Shown: positions 8,712 to 21,745, counted from the stretch's first letter. The stretch is DNA of 64,000 bases from Nocardioides perillae (GCF_013409425.1 NZ_JACCAC010000001.1:496001-560000); one strand, 5' to 3'. Notes: generated from the sequence alone by a model not told the origin. Numbers and translations: made by a program.

Positions 8712-9125
8712 TGCTTGATCTCCCGGTGTGTGGACGTGCGGCACCCGTCGACGTGCTGGGCGACCGATCCACGGTACGCGGTCGTCTCCGACAGGGTCAA
8801 ACCTGCGCGCACCGGCCTCCCGGCGGCCCGACGGGGCCTGTGGACAACATCTTGCCCGCCGTCTCCACACGTTGTTACCTTCGCGCCTCCGGGTCTCCCC
8901 TCCACCGACCCGGTCGGCACCGCCGAGCGCCCGGTCCGCACGACGGCCGCGACGCCCCAGCACTGCCCCTGACCTGCGACGACGCAGGCGGCAGCAGCCG
9001 GCCGGTGGTGTGCCGGTGCCCTACCCAGACCCCCGGGTCACCGTGGTTCACAACCTGTGGAGAAACTTGTGGACCGAGCAGCAGGGCCGCTCACCGGCGG
9101 CACCACCGAGGAGGCGCAGCAACGC
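8712..9125. promoter_or_regulatory. rpmH-dnaA divergent intergenic region with DnaA boxes
   Basis: About 410 bp without a convincing gene. It holds one perfect DnaA box on the minus strand (TGTGGACAA, 8839-8847) and two weaker ones near 9054-9077 (TGTGGAGAA, TGTGGACCG) just ahead of dnaA. These are placed for autoregulation of dnaA and possibly form one half of a bipartite origin. Promoters for rpmH and dnaA must lie here, but no -35/-10 pair stands out. Confidence 0.6.
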
Positions 9126-10775
9126 ATGCACGACGGCGACCCCACCCGGCACGAGCCCCCCTCGGACGGCAGCGGCGCGGACGGGTCGGCGCCACTCGAC
9201 CTCGCGGGTGCGTGGCACGCCGTCGTGGCCGACCTGCAGCCCCACCAGCGGGCGTGGCTCAGCGCGAGCAGGCCGGTCACGCTGCACGAGAGCACCGCCA
9301 TCGTCGCGGTGCCGAACGACTTCACCCGCGGCCAGCTCGAGGGCCGGCTGCGACCGCAGCTCGAGGACGCCCTGAGCGAGGCCTTCGGCCGCGAGATCCG
9401 CATCGCCGTCACCGTCGACCCGGACCTCGAGCCCGACGAGGCCGGTCAAGGTGCCCCCGCGCCGCGCCAGTCGACGGCCCCTCCCGGGTCCGTGGGCGCC
9501 GGCGCCGGTCCGTCCGCACCCGCCGACCTGACCGCCGTGCCCACCTACCCGGACACCGCCGCACCGGTCGCCCCGATCGCTCCCAACCCCCGGTTCCACA
9601 TCGACTTGTCGACAAACCGACAGGTCGACTCGGCTGGCGGTTGGGCAGCCCCGACGGCCTCGCCCACCCCGCCGCGCGCCGTACCCCCGCCCGCGCCGGC
9701 ACCGGGCGCCGACCCGGCGCAGGGCACGGCCGGTGCGCTCGAGACGCGGCTCAACCCGAAGTACACCTTCGAGACCTTCGTCATCGGCTCGTCCAACCGC
9801 TTCCCGCACGCCGCGGCCGTCGCGGTCGCCGAGGCACCGGGCAAGGCCTACAACCCGCTGCTCGTCTACGGCGACTCCGGCCTCGGCAAGACCCACCTGC
9901 TGCACGCCATCGGCCACTACGTCCGCTCGCTCTACGCCGGCGCCAAGGTGCGCTACGTGTCGAGCGAGGAGTTCACCAACGAGTTCATCAACGCGATCCG
10001 CGACGACCGGCAGGACCGGTTCAAGCGCCGCTACCGCGACGTCGACGTGCTCCTCATCGACGACATCCAGTTCCTGGAGGGCAAGACCCAGACCCAGGAG
10101 GAGTTCTTCCACACCTTCAACACGCTCCACAACGCCAACAAGCAGATCGTGCTGACCTCCGACCGCGCCCCCAAGCGGCTCGAGGCGCTCGAGGACCGGC
10201 TGCGCAACCGCTTCGAGTGGGGCCTCATCACCGACGTCCAGCCGCCCGACCTCGAGACCCGCATCGCGATCCTGCGCAAGAAGGCCGCGATGGACCGCCT
10301 CACCGCGCCGCCCGACGTGCTCGAGTTCATCGCCAGCAAGATCCAGACCAACATCCGCGAGCTCGAGGGCGCGCTGATCCGGGTCACGGCCTTCGCCAAC
10401 CTCAACCGGCAGGAGGTCGACCGCACCCTCGCCGAGATCGTGCTGAAGGACCTCATCCCCGAGGGCGGCGAGCCCGAGATCACCGCGGCCGCGATCATCG
10501 CGCAGACCGCGGCCTACTTCGGCGTCTCGATCGAGGACCTCACGGGCCCGAGCCGCGGTCGTCACCTGGTGCAGGGTCGCCAGATCGCGATGTACCTCTG
10601 CCGCGAGCTCACCGACCTCTCGCTGCCCAAGATCGGCGCGCAGTTCGGCAACCGCGACCACACGACCGTCATGTACGCCGACCGCAAGATCAACCAGCTG
10701 CTCGCCGAGCGGCGCTCGGTCTTCAACCAGGTCAGCGAGCTCACCAACCGCATCAAGCTCCAGGCCCGCGGCTGA
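9126..10775 (+). CDS. dnaA: Chromosomal replication initiator DnaA
   Basis: AAA+ initiator that binds DnaA boxes and melts oriC. Domain I covers about residues 22-100 ([20 protein letters not shown]), then a Pro/Ala-rich domain II linker to about 210. Domain III has Walker [12 protein letters not shown], Walker [11 protein letters not shown] and sensor [17 protein letters not shown]. Domain IV has the DnaA signature [15 protein letters not shown]. An ATG at 9126 (MHDGDPT) gives 549 aa. A GTG at 9057 in the same frame would add 23 residues, but that stretch overlaps DnaA-box-like sequence, so the ATG is preferred with moderate confidence. Confidence 0.96.
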   Translation: MHDGDPTRHEPPSDGSGADGSAPLDLAGAWHAVVADLQPHQRAWLSASRPVTLHESTAIVAVPNDFTRGQLEGRLRPQLEDALSEAFGREIRIAVTVDPDLEPDEAGQGAPAPRQSTAPPGSVGAGAGPSAPADLTAVPTYPDTAAPVAPIAPNPRFHIDLSTNRQVDSAGGWAAPTASPTPPRAVPPPAPAPGADPAQGTAGALETRLNPKYTFETFVIGSSNRFPHAAAVAVAEAPGKAYNPLLVYGDSGLGKTHLLHAIGHYVRSLYAGAKVRYVSSEEFTNEFINAIRDDRQDRFKRRYRDVDVLLIDDIQFLEGKTQTQEEFFHTFNTLHNANKQIVLTSDRAPKRLEALEDRLRNRFEWGLITDVQPPDLETRIAILRKKAAMDRLTAPPDVLEFIASKIQTNIRELEGALIRVTAFANLNRQEVDRTLAEIVLKDLIPEGGEPEITAAAIIAQTAAYFGVSIEDLTGPSRGRHLVQGRQIAMYLCRELTDLSLPKIGAQFGNRDHTTVMYADRKINQLLAERRSVFNQVSELTNRIKLQARG

Positions 10776-11189
10776 CCGCACCGCACGTCCCCGGCGGCCC
10801 CGCCGCCTGTGGACGAGGGGTACGACGAGCGGTCCCGGCCGCGGGACGGCGTGTGGAGGAGCAGCGACCCGGCAGGGACGTGTGGTTCGCCGCCCACAGG
10901 TGCGGGCAGCGCAGCCGCTCGTCGTGCACACCCCCTGTGGACGTGCGACACGCGGGCTGACCTGCGCGGACCGCGCTCGTCCACAGACTGCACAGAACCT
11001 CCTACGACGCACACCCTGGACACGGATCGATCCCCGGGAAACGTCCTGCTCGGCCCCGACCTGTGGACCACCTCCCCCCGGCCCTGACCGCTGCCTCCCG
11101 CGGACCGCCCCGCGCATGGCAGGATCAGCCCCCCGGCGCCGGGATCCCGCGCCGCAGGACGCCCGCCGAGGACCCCGGAGGACCCCGCT
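10776..11189. other. oriC: Probable oriC: DnaA-box cluster between dnaA and dnaN
   Basis: 414-bp spacer without a gene. Boxes close to the actinobacterial consensus (T/C)(T/C)(G/A)TCCACA occur as TGTGGACGA at 10808-10816, TGTGGAGGA at 10852-10860, TGTGGACGT at 10936-10944, TCGTCCACA at 10977-10985 and TGTGGACCA at 11062-11070, in both orientations. Degenerate copies (TGTGGTTCG at 10881, GCCCACAGG near 10893) lie between them. The dnaA-dnaN interval is the experimentally known origin in Streptomyces and Mycobacterium. No AT-rich unwinding element is obvious. Confidence 0.8.
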
Positions 11190-12329
11190 GTGAAGTTCCG
11201 CGTCGAACGTGACGTGCTCGCCGACGCCGTCGCCTGGGCGGCCCGCAGCCTCCCGGTCCGTCCCAGCGTCCCCGTGCTCGCAGGCCTGCTCGTCGAGGCG
11301 AGCGACGAGGGCCTCGTGCTCTCGACCTTCGACTACGAGACCTCGGCGCGCGCCACGCTGGCCGCCGAGGTGTCCGACGAGGGCAAGGCCCTCGTGAGCG
11401 GCCGGCTGCTCGCCGACATCTGCCGCAGCCTGCCGGCGAAACCGGTCGAGATGGTGCTCGACGGCACCCGCGTCTCGCTGACCTGCGGCTCGGCGCGCTT
11501 CAGCCTGCAGACGATGCCGGTCGAGGACTACCCCTCGCTGCCGCAGATGCCGACCGCGACCGGCACAGTGCGCAGCGACGTCTTCGCCCACGCGGTCGCC
11601 CAGGCCGTCACCGCCGCGGGCCGCGACGACATGCTGCCCGTGCTCACCGGCGTGCGGCTCGAGATCGACGGCTCGACGATCTCGCTGCTCGCCACCGACC
11701 GCTTCCGGCTCTCCCACCGCGAGCTCGCGTGGGAGCCCCGCACCCCCGACGAGTCGATGGCCGCGCTGGTGCCGGCCAAGGTGCTCGCCGACACCGCCAA
11801 GTCGCTGACCTCGGGTGCCGAGGTCACCATCGCGCTCGCCGCCGGCGGCAGCGGCGAGGGCATCATCGGCTTCGAGGGCGCCGCTGCCGGCGGTGTGCGG
11901 CGCACCACGACGCGACTGCTCGACGGCGAGTTCCCCAAGGTCCGCAGCCTCTTCCCGACCGAGCACCTCACGGTCGCCCGCGTCGACAAGGCCTCGCTGG
12001 TCGAGTCGGTCAAGCGCGTCTCCCTCGTCGCCGAGCGCAACACCGCCGTGCAGCTCGCCTTCGCCGACGGCGTGCTCACGCTCGACGCCGGCTCGGGCGA
12101 CGAGGCCCAGGCCTCGGAGTCCATCGAGGCCACGGTGAGCGGCGAGGACCTGACGACCGGCTTCAACCCGCAGTTCCTGCTCGACGGCCTCACCGCCATC
12201 GACGAGACCACGGTCGAGCTGGCCTTCACCCAGGCCTCCAAGCCCGTGGTGATGTCGGGCTCCGTCGACGACGGTGCCGCCGACCCCGGCTTCCGCTACC
12301 TGCTCATGCCGCGCCGCCTGCTGTCCTGA
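11190..12329 (+). CDS. dnaN: DNA polymerase III sliding clamp, beta subunit
   Basis: Ring-shaped processivity clamp (379 aa, normal length). It starts with GTG (MKFRVERDVLADAVAWAARSL). The three clamp domains are visible from their repeated patterns: SLPVRPSVPVLAGLLVEA, then DMLPVLTGVRLEIDGSTISLLATDRFRLSHREL, then FNPQFLLDGLTAI. It ends with FRYLLMPRRLLS, the usual MP(V/M)R(L)-type C-terminus. Confidence 0.98.
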   Translation: MKFRVERDVLADAVAWAARSLPVRPSVPVLAGLLVEASDEGLVLSTFDYETSARATLAAEVSDEGKALVSGRLLADICRSLPAKPVEMVLDGTRVSLTCGSARFSLQTMPVEDYPSLPQMPTATGTVRSDVFAHAVAQAVTAAGRDDMLPVLTGVRLEIDGSTISLLATDRFRLSHRELAWEPRTPDESMAALVPAKVLADTAKSLTSGAEVTIALAAGGSGEGIIGFEGAAAGGVRRTTTRLLDGEFPKVRSLFPTEHLTVARVDKASLVESVKRVSLVAERNTAVQLAFADGVLTLDAGSGDEAQASESIEATVSGEDLTTGFNPQFLLDGLTAIDETTVELAFTQASKPVVMSGSVDDGAADPGFRYLLMPRRLLS

Positions 12330-12359
12330 CGCACCGGGGCGCCTGGCCCGGGCCGGCGC

Positions 12360-12395
12360 CCCGACCCGCGGGCGACCCGGCGACCGCGGGTCGGG
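12360..12395 (+). terminator. GC hairpin after dnaN
   Basis: Perfect 12-bp arms CCCGACCCGCGG (12360-12371) and CCGCGGGTCGGG (12384-12395) around a 12-nt loop, 30 bp after the dnaN stop. It separates dnaN from gnd. Confidence 0.65.
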
Positions 12396-12454
12396 TCTAC
12401 GGTGGACGACGGGCGGACCCCGCCCCACCGACGTACGCACTGGAGGGACAGCAG

Positions 12455-13429
12455 ATGCACCTCGGCCTCATCGGGCTCGGCAAGATGGGCGGCAACATGC
12501 GCGAGCGGCTGCGCCGCGCAGGGCACACCGTCACCGGCTACGACCGCAACCCCGAGCTCGCCGACGTCGGCTCGCTCGAGGAGCTGGTCGCCGCGCTGCC
12601 CTCCCCGCGCGTGGTCTGGGTGATGGTCCCGGCGGGCGGCCCGACCCAGGAGACGATCGACGCGCTCAAGCCGCTGCTCGCCGAGGGCGACGTCGTGGTC
12701 GACGGCGGCAACTCGCGCTGGACCGACGACGAGGAGCACGCCCGCGACCTGGCCGAGGCGGGCATCGGCTTCGTCGACTGCGGTGTCTCCGGCGGCGTGT
12801 GGGGCCTGGAGAACGGCTACGCGCTGATGTACGGCGGCTCCGCCGAGGACGTCGCCAAGGTGCAGCCGGCCTTCGACGCGCTGAAGCCGGAGGGCGAGCT
12901 CGGCGCCGTGCACGCCGGCCGCGTCGGCGCGGGCCACTTCTCCAAGATGGTCCACAACGGCATCGAGTACGCGATCATGCAGTCCTACGCCGAGGGCTGG
13001 GAGCTGCTCGACAAGGCCGGGCTGGTCGACAACGTGACCGAGGTGTTCCGCTCCTGGCGCGAGGGCACGGTCATCCGCTCCTGGCTCCTCGACCTGCTGG
13101 TCGCCGCCCTCGACGACGACCCGGGCCTGGCCTCGGTCGCGGGCTACGCCGAGGACTCCGGTGAGGGCCGGTGGACGGTCGAGGCCGGCATCCAGCACGC
13201 CGTGGCGACCCCGGCCATCACGGCCGCGCTCTACGCCCGCTTCGTCTCGCGGCAGGACGACTCGCCGGCCATGAAGGCGGTCGCCGCCATGCGCAACCAG
13301 TTCGGCGGCCACGCGATGCGCACGTCGGCTCCCGAGGGCGGTGACGTCGCGGACGGTGGCACCCCGGACCAGGCGGAGGCAGCCCGGCAGGCCGGGTCCG
13401 GCTCGGCGTCCGAGCCCGCGGAGAGCTAG
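12455..13429 (+). CDS. gnd: 6-phosphogluconate dehydrogenase, decarboxylating, short form
   Basis: Oxidises and decarboxylates 6-phosphogluconate to ribulose-5-phosphate (pentose phosphate pathway). The NAD(P) motif [16 protein letters not shown] is at the N-terminus, followed by VVDGGNSRW and the catalytic [16 protein letters not shown] lysine helix. At 324 aa it belongs to the short class rather than the 470-aa class. The ATG at 12455 is preceded by GGAGGG. The last 30 residues are low complexity. It sits between dnaN and recF, as in many Actinobacteria. Confidence 0.95.
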   Translation: MHLGLIGLGKMGGNMRERLRRAGHTVTGYDRNPELADVGSLEELVAALPSPRVVWVMVPAGGPTQETIDALKPLLAEGDVVVDGGNSRWTDDEEHARDLAEAGIGFVDCGVSGGVWGLENGYALMYGGSAEDVAKVQPAFDALKPEGELGAVHAGRVGAGHFSKMVHNGIEYAIMQSYAEGWELLDKAGLVDNVTEVFRSWREGTVIRSWLLDLLVAALDDDPGLASVAGYAEDSGEGRWTVEAGIQHAVATPAITAALYARFVSRQDDSPAMKAVAAMRNQFGGHAMRTSAPEGGDVADGGTPDQAEAARQAGSGSASEPAES

Positions 13430-13437
13430 CACCGCCC

Positions 13438-14631
13438 GTGCACGTCGCCCACCTCTCGCTGCACGACTTCCGCTCCTACGCCGCGCTCGAGCTGGCGCTG
13501 GAGCCGGGCGTGACGGCGTTCGTGGGACGCAACGGGCAGGGCAAGACCAACCTGGTCGAGGCCGTCGACTACCTCTCCCGGCTCGGCTCGCACCGGGTCG
13601 CGGGCGACGCGCCCCTGGTGCGGGCCGGGGCCGAGCAGGCGGTGGTGCGCGCGGTGGTGGTGCGCGACGGCCGACCGGCGACCCTCGAGGTCGAGGTCAA
13701 CCCCGGACGCTCCAACCGGGCCCGCATCAACCGCTCACCGCTGCCCCGGGCGCGCGAGATCGTCGGGCTGGTGCGCACGGTCGTCTTCGCCCCCGACGAC
13801 CTGGTGCTGGTCAAGGGCGACCCGTCGGACCGGCGCCGCTTCCTCGACGACCTGCTGGTGCTGCGCACCCCGCGCCTGGCCGGGGTGCGCGCCGACCACG
13901 ACCGCGTGCTGAAGCAGCGCAACTCGCTGCTCAAGACCGCCGGTGCCGCCCGCCGCGGCAGCAGCGCGCAGGAGGGGGCGCTCGCCACCCTCGACGTGTG
14001 GGACGACCACCTCGCCCGGGTCGGCGGTGAGCTGCTGGCCGCCCGCCTCGACCTCGTCGACGCACTGCGGCCCTTCGTCGGCACCGCCTACGAGGCGGTC
14101 GCGCGCGGTGCCTCCCGCGCCGACGCCGCGCTGGACTACAAGCCGTCGTTCGACCTGCCCGACGGCGGCGTGCACGTCGCGGAGGGTCGTCGCTCCCCGG
14201 AGCTGTTCCGCGACGCCCTGCTCGGCGCGCTCGGCGAGCGGCGCCGCGACGAGCTGGACCGCGGCGTCTCGCTCGTGGGCCCGCACCGCGACGACCTCGT
14301 GCTCTCGCTCGGCAACGGGGAGCTGCGGCTGCCGGTGAAGGGCTACGCCTCGCACGGGGAGTCGTGGTCCTTCGCGCTCGCGCTGCGGCTCGCCTCCTAC
14401 GACCTGCTGCGCAGCGAGGGCGACGACCCGATCCTGGTGCTCGACGACGTCTTCGCCGAGCTCGACACCGGCCGCCGCGACCGGCTCGCGGAGCTCGTCG
14501 CGGGTGCCGAGCAGGTCCTGGTCACCGCCGCCGTGCCCGAGGACGTGCCGGCCGCGCTCGCCGGTGCCCGCTTCCGCGTCGCCGACGGCGCGGTCACGCC
14601 GGTGGTCGACACCGTGGCGGACGCCTCGTGA
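13438..14631 (+). CDS. recF: DNA replication/repair protein RecF
   Basis: SMC-like ATPase that loads RecA at gaps. Of 397 aa, the Walker [12 protein letters not shown] is near residues 30-40, the ABC-type signature region is [20 protein letters not shown], and Walker B is [12 protein letters not shown]. The central arm contains LKQRNSLLK. The GTG start lies 8 bp after gnd. The stop overlaps the next gene's start (GTGA), indicating coupling. Confidence 0.96.
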   Translation: MHVAHLSLHDFRSYAALELALEPGVTAFVGRNGQGKTNLVEAVDYLSRLGSHRVAGDAPLVRAGAEQAVVRAVVVRDGRPATLEVEVNPGRSNRARINRSPLPRAREIVGLVRTVVFAPDDLVLVKGDPSDRRRFLDDLLVLRTPRLAGVRADHDRVLKQRNSLLKTAGAARRGSSAQEGALATLDVWDDHLARVGGELLAARLDLVDALRPFVGTAYEAVARGASRADAALDYKPSFDLPDGGVHVAEGRRSPELFRDALLGALGERRRDELDRGVSLVGPHRDDLVLSLGNGELRLPVKGYASHGESWSFALALRLASYDLLRSEGDDPILVLDDVFAELDTGRRDRLAELVAGAEQVLVTAAVPEDVPAALAGARFRVADGAVTPVVDTVADAS

Positions 14632-15368
14632 GCAGGTCGCAGCGCGAGGGCGCCGGCCAGGAGCCCGCCGGGGAGCCCGCCGGGGAGCTCGCCTCGGACG
14701 CCGAGCGGCCGGGGGGCCCCGACCAGACCGGGCACGACCAGACCGGGCACGACCAGACCGGGCACGACCAGACCGGGCACGACCAGACCGGGCTCGAGCT
14801 GGCCCGCGCGCTGACCCGCGCCACCGCCCGCGCCCGGCCCGCGACCGGTCCGGGCAACCCGGGCGGTCGGGGTCGCGGCGGCGCGGGTGGCCAGGGCGGT
14901 GCGGGCGCGGGTGGTCGCGGGGCCCGACGGCCCCCCGACCTCGACGACGACGGCAAGCCCGACCCGGTGGCCCGGCGACGCGGCGGGTTGTCGGGCGCGC
15001 ACCCCGACGAGCGTGACCCGCAGACGCTCGACACCACGCTGGGCCGCCTGGTCGCCGACCACGGCTGGGCGCTCGACCTGCGCGTGCACGGCGTCGTGGG
15101 GCGGTGGCGCGAGCTGGTCGGCGAGGAGGTCGCCGACCACTGCACACCGGAGTCCTTCGCCGACGGCCGGCTGTCGGTGCGCACCGACTCGACCGCGTGG
15201 GCCACGCAGCTGCGGCTGCTCGCCCCCACGATCGTGCGGCGCCTCAACGAGGAGCTCGGCCACGGCACGGTGACCTTCCTGGAGGTGCTGGGCCCGCACC
15301 TGCCGAGCTGGAGCCGCGGCCCGCGCCGGGTGCGCGACGGACGCGGTCCGCGCGACACCTACGGCTGA
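14628..15368 (+). CDS. DUF721/DciA-like protein with disordered repeat N-terminus
   Basis: 246-aa protein whose C-terminal 110 residues are the DUF721 domain ([35 protein letters not shown], then [26 protein letters not shown]). DUF721 is related to DciA, the helicase operator used by bacteria lacking DnaC/DnaI. Its position between recF and gyrB is typical. Loading of the replicative helicase is thus a likely role (family inference). The N-terminal 120 residues are disordered: five GHDQT repeats, then a Gly/Arg/Ala-rich stretch. The GTG start overlaps the recF stop by 4 bp. Confidence 0.85.
   Translation: MSRSQREGAGQEPAGEPAGELASDAERPGGPDQTGHDQTGHDQTGHDQTGHDQTGLELARALTRATARARPATGPGNPGGRGRGGAGGQGGAGAGGRGARRPPDLDDDGKPDPVARRRGGLSGAHPDERDPQTLDTTLGRLVADHGWALDLRVHGVVGRWRELVGEEVADHCTPESFADGRLSVRTDSTAWATQLRLLAPTIVRRLNEELGHGTVTFLEVLGPHLPSWSRGPRRVRDGRGPRDTYG
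14721..14795 (+). repeat. Five 15-bp tandem repeats
   Basis: Five in-frame copies of GACCAGACCGGGCAC, the last ending CTC, at 14721, 14736, 14751, 14766 and 14781. They encode (DQTGH)n in the disordered N-terminus of the DUF721 protein. Near-perfect identity suggests recent slippage or expansion. Confidence 0.95.
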
Positions 15369-15615
15369 GCCCGGGGACCGCTCCTGTGCCCGCCCCGCGT
15401 GCGCGTCAGCGTACGGGGGCCCGGCGGACCCCCTGCGCGGCGCCGCAGGAGGCCCTCACAGGGCGCTGCGGGGCGTTCTGCGCCTCGTGTCGTCCCCAGC
15501 CCGGGGGCGCGTCGCGTGTCAGCGGCCCGCTGGCGGGGTAGCATGGCCTCGGGCCGCCACGCTCCTCGACCGGCGGCCCCTGGCATGTTCCGGGTCGAGA
15601 AGTGAAGAGGTTCGC

Positions 15616-17787
15616 GTGACCGAGCAGACAGCGTCCGAGGGCTCCGCCGCCACCCCCGAGCCGACCGGTCCCGAGCCGACCGGTGCCGCAAGCGCACCGG
15701 CGCCCGAGGTGGTGGCCGAGGCCCTCTCCTCGCGGTCGGCGACCGGCGACGCGGCCTACGACGCCTCCGCGATCCAGGTGCTCGAAGGCCTGGAGGCGGT
15801 GCGCAAGCGCCCGGGCATGTACATCGGCTCCACCGGCGAGCGCGGCCTGCACCACCTGATCTGGGAGATCGTCGACAACGCCGTCGACGAGGCGCTCGCC
15901 GGCCACTGCGACCGCATCGTGGTGACGGTGCTCGCCGACGGCGGCATCCGCGTCGAGGACAACGGCCGCGGCATCCCGACCGACACCGCGCCGGGGCAGG
16001 AGCTGCCGGCGCTGACGCTGGCGCTGACCGTGCTCCACGCCGGCGGCAAGTTCGGCGGCGGCGGCTACAAGGTCTCCGGCGGTCTGCACGGCGTGGGCGT
16101 GTCGGTGGTCAACGCGCTGTCGAGCCACGTCGTCGCCGAGGTGAAGAACCGCGGTCACCTGTGGCGCCAGACCTTCACGGTCGGCGTGCCCGACGGCGGG
16201 CTGGAGCAGGTGCGGCCCCTCGAGCCCGGCGAGCGCACCGGCACGACGGTGACCTTCTGGGCCAGCCCCGACATCTTCGAGACCACGCACTACAACTTCG
16301 AGACCATCACCTCGCGCATCCGCGAGATGGCCTTCCTCAACAAGGGTCTCGAGATCGTCGTGCGCGACGAGCGCCCGGCGGCCGACGAGGTCGCCGACGC
16401 GGTCGAGGACGACACCGTCCCCGACGACGTCGACCAGGCCGGCGCCGACGCGCTCAAGCGCGCCGAGGGCGGCGGTGTCGAGCAGGTCTTCCGCTACGAC
16501 CGCGGCCTCGTCGACTACGTCGACCACCTCAACCGCCGCAAGGACAAGGCCAACCCCACCGTCATCGCCTTCGAGGCCGAGACGCCGGCGTCGGTGGAGA
16601 ACCACCAGAGCCTCGAGGTGGCGATGCAGTGGACCACCGCCTACACCGAGTCGGTCCACACCTTCGCCAACACCATCAACACCCACGAGGGCGGCACCCA
16701 CGAGGAGGGCTTCCGCGCGGCGCTCACCTCCCTGGTCAACCACTGGGGCGAGGAGTGGGGCCTGGTCAAGAAGCCCGAGGACCGCGTGAAGGGCGACGAC
16801 ATCCGCGAGGGCCTCACCGCGATCATCTCGGTCAAGCTCGGCGAGCCGCAGTTCGAGGGCCAGACCAAGACCAAGCTCGGCAACACCGAGACCAAGGGCT
16901 TCGTGCAGCGGGTGGTCAACGAGCAGCTCGGCGACTGGTTCGAGAAGAACCCCGCCGAGGGCCGCGAGATCGTGCGCAAGGCGCAGGCGGCCGCGTCCGC
17001 CCGCATCGCGGCACGCAAGGCGCGCGACCTCGCCCGCGGCCGCAAGGGCCTGCTCGGCGGCGGCGGCCTGCCGGGCAAGCTGTCGGACTGCCAGTCCACC
17101 AACCCCGCCGAGTGCGAGGTCTTCATCGTCGAGGGCGACTCGGCGGGCGGCTCGGCGCGCCAGGGCCGCGACCCGCGGGTGCAGGCGATCCTCCCGATCC
17201 GCGGCAAGATCCTCAACGTCGAGAAGGCGCGCATCGACAAGGTGCTCGGCAACGCCGAGGTGCAGTCGATCATCTCCGCCCTCGGCACCGGCATCACGGA
17301 GGAGTTCACCCTCGACAAGCTGCGCTACCACAAGGTCGTGCTGATGGCCGACGCCGACGTCGACGGCCACCACATCAACACCCTGCTGCTGACGCTGCTC
17401 TTCCGCTTCATGCGCCCGCTCATCGAGCACGGCCACGTCTACATGGCCCAGCCGCCGCTCTACCGCCTGCGGTGGAACAAGCCCCACGAGCACGAGTTCG
17501 TCTACTCCGACGCCGAGCGCGACGCGCTGGTGCGCGCGGGGCTCGAGGCCGGCAAGAAGCTGCCGAAGGAGAACCCCGTCCAGCGCTACAAGGGCCTCGG
17601 CGAGATGAACGCCAAGGAGCTGTGGGAGACCACGATGGACCCCGACAACCGGCTCATGCTGCAGGTGACGCTCGACGACGCCGCCCAGGCCGACGAGATC
17701 TTCTCGATCCTCATGGGCGAGGACGTCGAGCAGCGCCGCTCCTTCATCCAGCGCAACGCCAAGGACGTCCGATTCCTCGATATCTAG
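15616..17787 (+). CDS. gyrB: DNA gyrase subunit B
   Basis: ATPase subunit of the type II topoisomerase that introduces negative supercoils. 723 aa from GTG 15616, with GAAGAGG upstream. GHKL motifs: [35 protein letters not shown]. The Toprim motif EGDSAGGSA and the metal-binding DADVDGHHI are present. The C-terminus is KDVRFLDI. It is longer than the usual 650-690 aa because of a roughly 50-residue acidic/Pro N-terminal extension and an acidic insert (about residues 255-290) between the ATPase and transducer segments. A TAGCAT hexamer at 15539-15544 is a plausible -10 box. Confidence 0.97.
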   Translation: MTEQTASEGSAATPEPTGPEPTGAASAPAPEVVAEALSSRSATGDAAYDASAIQVLEGLEAVRKRPGMYIGSTGERGLHHLIWEIVDNAVDEALAGHCDRIVVTVLADGGIRVEDNGRGIPTDTAPGQELPALTLALTVLHAGGKFGGGGYKVSGGLHGVGVSVVNALSSHVVAEVKNRGHLWRQTFTVGVPDGGLEQVRPLEPGERTGTTVTFWASPDIFETTHYNFETITSRIREMAFLNKGLEIVVRDERPAADEVADAVEDDTVPDDVDQAGADALKRAEGGGVEQVFRYDRGLVDYVDHLNRRKDKANPTVIAFEAETPASVENHQSLEVAMQWTTAYTESVHTFANTINTHEGGTHEEGFRAALTSLVNHWGEEWGLVKKPEDRVKGDDIREGLTAIISVKLGEPQFEGQTKTKLGNTETKGFVQRVVNEQLGDWFEKNPAEGREIVRKAQAAASARIAARKARDLARGRKGLLGGGGLPGKLSDCQSTNPAECEVFIVEGDSAGGSARQGRDPRVQAILPIRGKILNVEKARIDKVLGNAEVQSIISALGTGITEEFTLDKLRYHKVVLMADADVDGHHINTLLLTLLFRFMRPLIEHGHVYMAQPPLYRLRWNKPHEHEFVYSDAERDALVRAGLEAGKKLPKENPVQRYKGLGEMNAKELWETTMDPDNRLMLQVTLDDAAQADEIFSILMGEDVEQRRSFIQRNAKDVRFLDI

Positions 17788-17817
17788 GTCTCTAGTCCAG
17801 ACCCTAGACAGACCTAG
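17784..17817 (+). promoter_or_regulatory. Nested palindrome between gyrB and gyrA
   Basis: CTAGGTCT (17784-17791) pairs with AGACCTAG (17810-17817), and within it TCTAG pairs with CTAGA. It starts in the last codon of gyrB and occupies half of the 60-bp spacer before gyrA. It could be an RNA hairpin or a protein-binding site; the function is not known. Confidence 0.4.
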
Positions 17818-17847
17818 CGCACGGCATCGAGAGCGAGAGAGAAGCAC

Positions 17848-20600
<2,753 letters not shown>

Positions 20601-20601
<1 letters not shown>

Positions 20602-21218
20602 TGGCCGACCGCCCGAGCGAGCAGCAGGCCCGACCGACCGCCGCGGCCCCGCCGAGGGGTCCGGCGGGGAGCGCGCCGGGGAGCGCGAAGGGCACCGCGA
20701 CCGACGAGCGGCCGCCGCTGACCCAGCGGCTCTCGGCGATGGTCTCGGGTGCCGCCGACGAGCACCGGGCCAACGCCCGGCCCGCCGCGGAGCGCCCGGC
20801 GGCCTCGCCCGGCCCCGCCGCGGGCGGCGCGGCGGGTCGTCGCCCTCCGCGGCGCGCGCGGCTGCGGCTGACCCGCATCGACCCGTGGTCGGTGATGAAG
20901 ACCGCCTTCCTGCTCGCGGTGGCGACCGCCGTCGTCACCGTGGTCTCGGTCGCGATCGTGTGGAGCGTGCTCGGTGCGGCCGGGGTGTGGGAGTCGATCA
21001 ACGCGACCGTGGCCGACGTCGTGGGCACCGACGCGACCAGCGGCTTCGACGTGCGCGACTACGTCGGCACCTCGCGCATCCTCGGCTTCACGATCCTCGT
21101 CTCGGCCGTCAACGTGGTGCTGCTCACCGCGATCGCGACGCTGGCGGCGTTCCTCTACAACATGGCCGCGGCCCTGCTCGGCGGCGTCGAGCTGACGTTG
21201 GCCGAGGACGACCGCTGA
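20601..21218 (+). CDS. DUF3566 transmembrane protein
   Basis: 205-aa membrane protein typical of the position after gyrA in Actinobacteria. The first 90 residues are Ala/Pro/Arg-rich and disordered. The DUF3566 domain starts at RLRLTRIDPWSVMKTAFLL and has two membrane helices (about residues 98-122 and 155-180) separated by an extracytoplasmic loop. The ATG overlaps the gyrA stop. The molecular function of the family is unknown. Confidence 0.88.
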
Positions 21219-21257
21219 CGCACCACGGGTGACGCGTCCGGCGGCGCCGGGGCCGTT

Positions 21258-21287
21258 TTGTCGGCCTCGGAAGCCGTGCGGTAGTGT
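21258..21287 (+). promoter_or_regulatory. Promoter upstream of tRNA-Ile
   Basis: TTGTCG at 21258-21263 and TAGTGT at 21282-21287 with an 18-bp spacer, about 60 bp upstream of tRNA-Ile: a plausible housekeeping promoter. Confidence 0.55.
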
Positions 21288-21346
21288 CCACCCGGCGCGC
21301 TGCGGCGCGCCGTACGACTGCTCGGGGTTGCTGCCCCGGGCGTCGC

Positions 21347-21420
21347 GGGCCTATAGCTCAGACGGTTAGAGCGCTTCCCTGATAAGGAAGAGGTCACAGG
21401 TTCAAGTCCTGTTAGGCCCA
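21347..21420 (+). tRNA. tRNA-Ile (GAT anticodon)
   Basis: 74-nt cloverleaf. The acceptor GGGCCTA pairs with TAGGCCC, the anticodon stem-loop is CTTCCCTGATAAGGAAG, and the T arm is CAGGTTCAAGTCCTG. CCA is not encoded. The position after gyrA/DUF3566 is the usual actinobacterial one. Confidence 0.97.
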
Positions 21421-21444
21421 CTCCCGCTCGTTGAGGAGAGATGC

Positions 21445-21570
21445 GTGAAGAAGGTCCTGCTCGTCCTCCTGGCCGGCCTCGGCGCGGCCTTCGCGAAGAA
21501 GCGCCTCGACGAGGGTCGCCGTGAGCAGGCCCTGTGGGCCGAGGCCACCGACCCGGTCCGCAAGGCCTGA
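21445..21570 (+). CDS. DLW-39 family small protein
   Basis: 41-aa protein: an N-terminal hydrophobic segment ([20 protein letters not shown]) followed by the family end [14 protein letters not shown]. It belongs to the very small DLW-39 family known from this exact place between tRNA-Ile and tRNA-Ala in Actinobacteria. The GTG start at 21445 has GAGGAGAG just upstream. Probably membrane-associated; function unknown. Confidence 0.85.
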   Translation: MKKVLLVLLAGLGAAFAKKRLDEGRREQALWAEATDPVRKA

Positions 21571-21605
21571 GCCGCACCACCGCGGCACCCACGCTGCACC
21601 CACCC

Positions 21606-21681
21606 GGGGCCTTGGCGCAATTGGTAGCGCACCTGCTTTGCAAGCAGGGGGTTAGGGGTTCGAGTCCCCTAGGCTCCACCA
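21606..21681 (+). tRNA. tRNA-Ala (TGC anticodon)
   Basis: Acceptor GGGGCCT/AGGCTCC with the G3:U70 pair that marks tRNA-Ala, anticodon stem-loop CCTGCTTTGCAAGCAGG, T arm AGGGGTTCGAGTCCCCT, and an encoded CCA at 21679-21681. Confidence 0.97.
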
Positions 21682-21745
21682 GCCGCACGACCGGCCTCGG
21701 CGTTCGGGCCCGCCGAGGGCCCCGGCTCGCCTAGGCTCTCCCCAC

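Noticed and set aside
9057..9125. dnaA start at GTG 9057
   Set aside because: The extra 23 codons run through DnaA-box-like sequence and have no relation to DnaA domain I; ATG 9126 fits better, though this is not proven.
11729..12454. N-terminal extension of gnd over dnaN
   Set aside because: Overlaps dnaN in another frame and is Arg-rich noise; the ATG at 12455 has a ribosome-binding site and begins the dehydrogenase fold.
14721..14795. Possible CRISPR array
   Set aside because: Units are 15 bp, contiguous with no spacers, and in frame in a protein.
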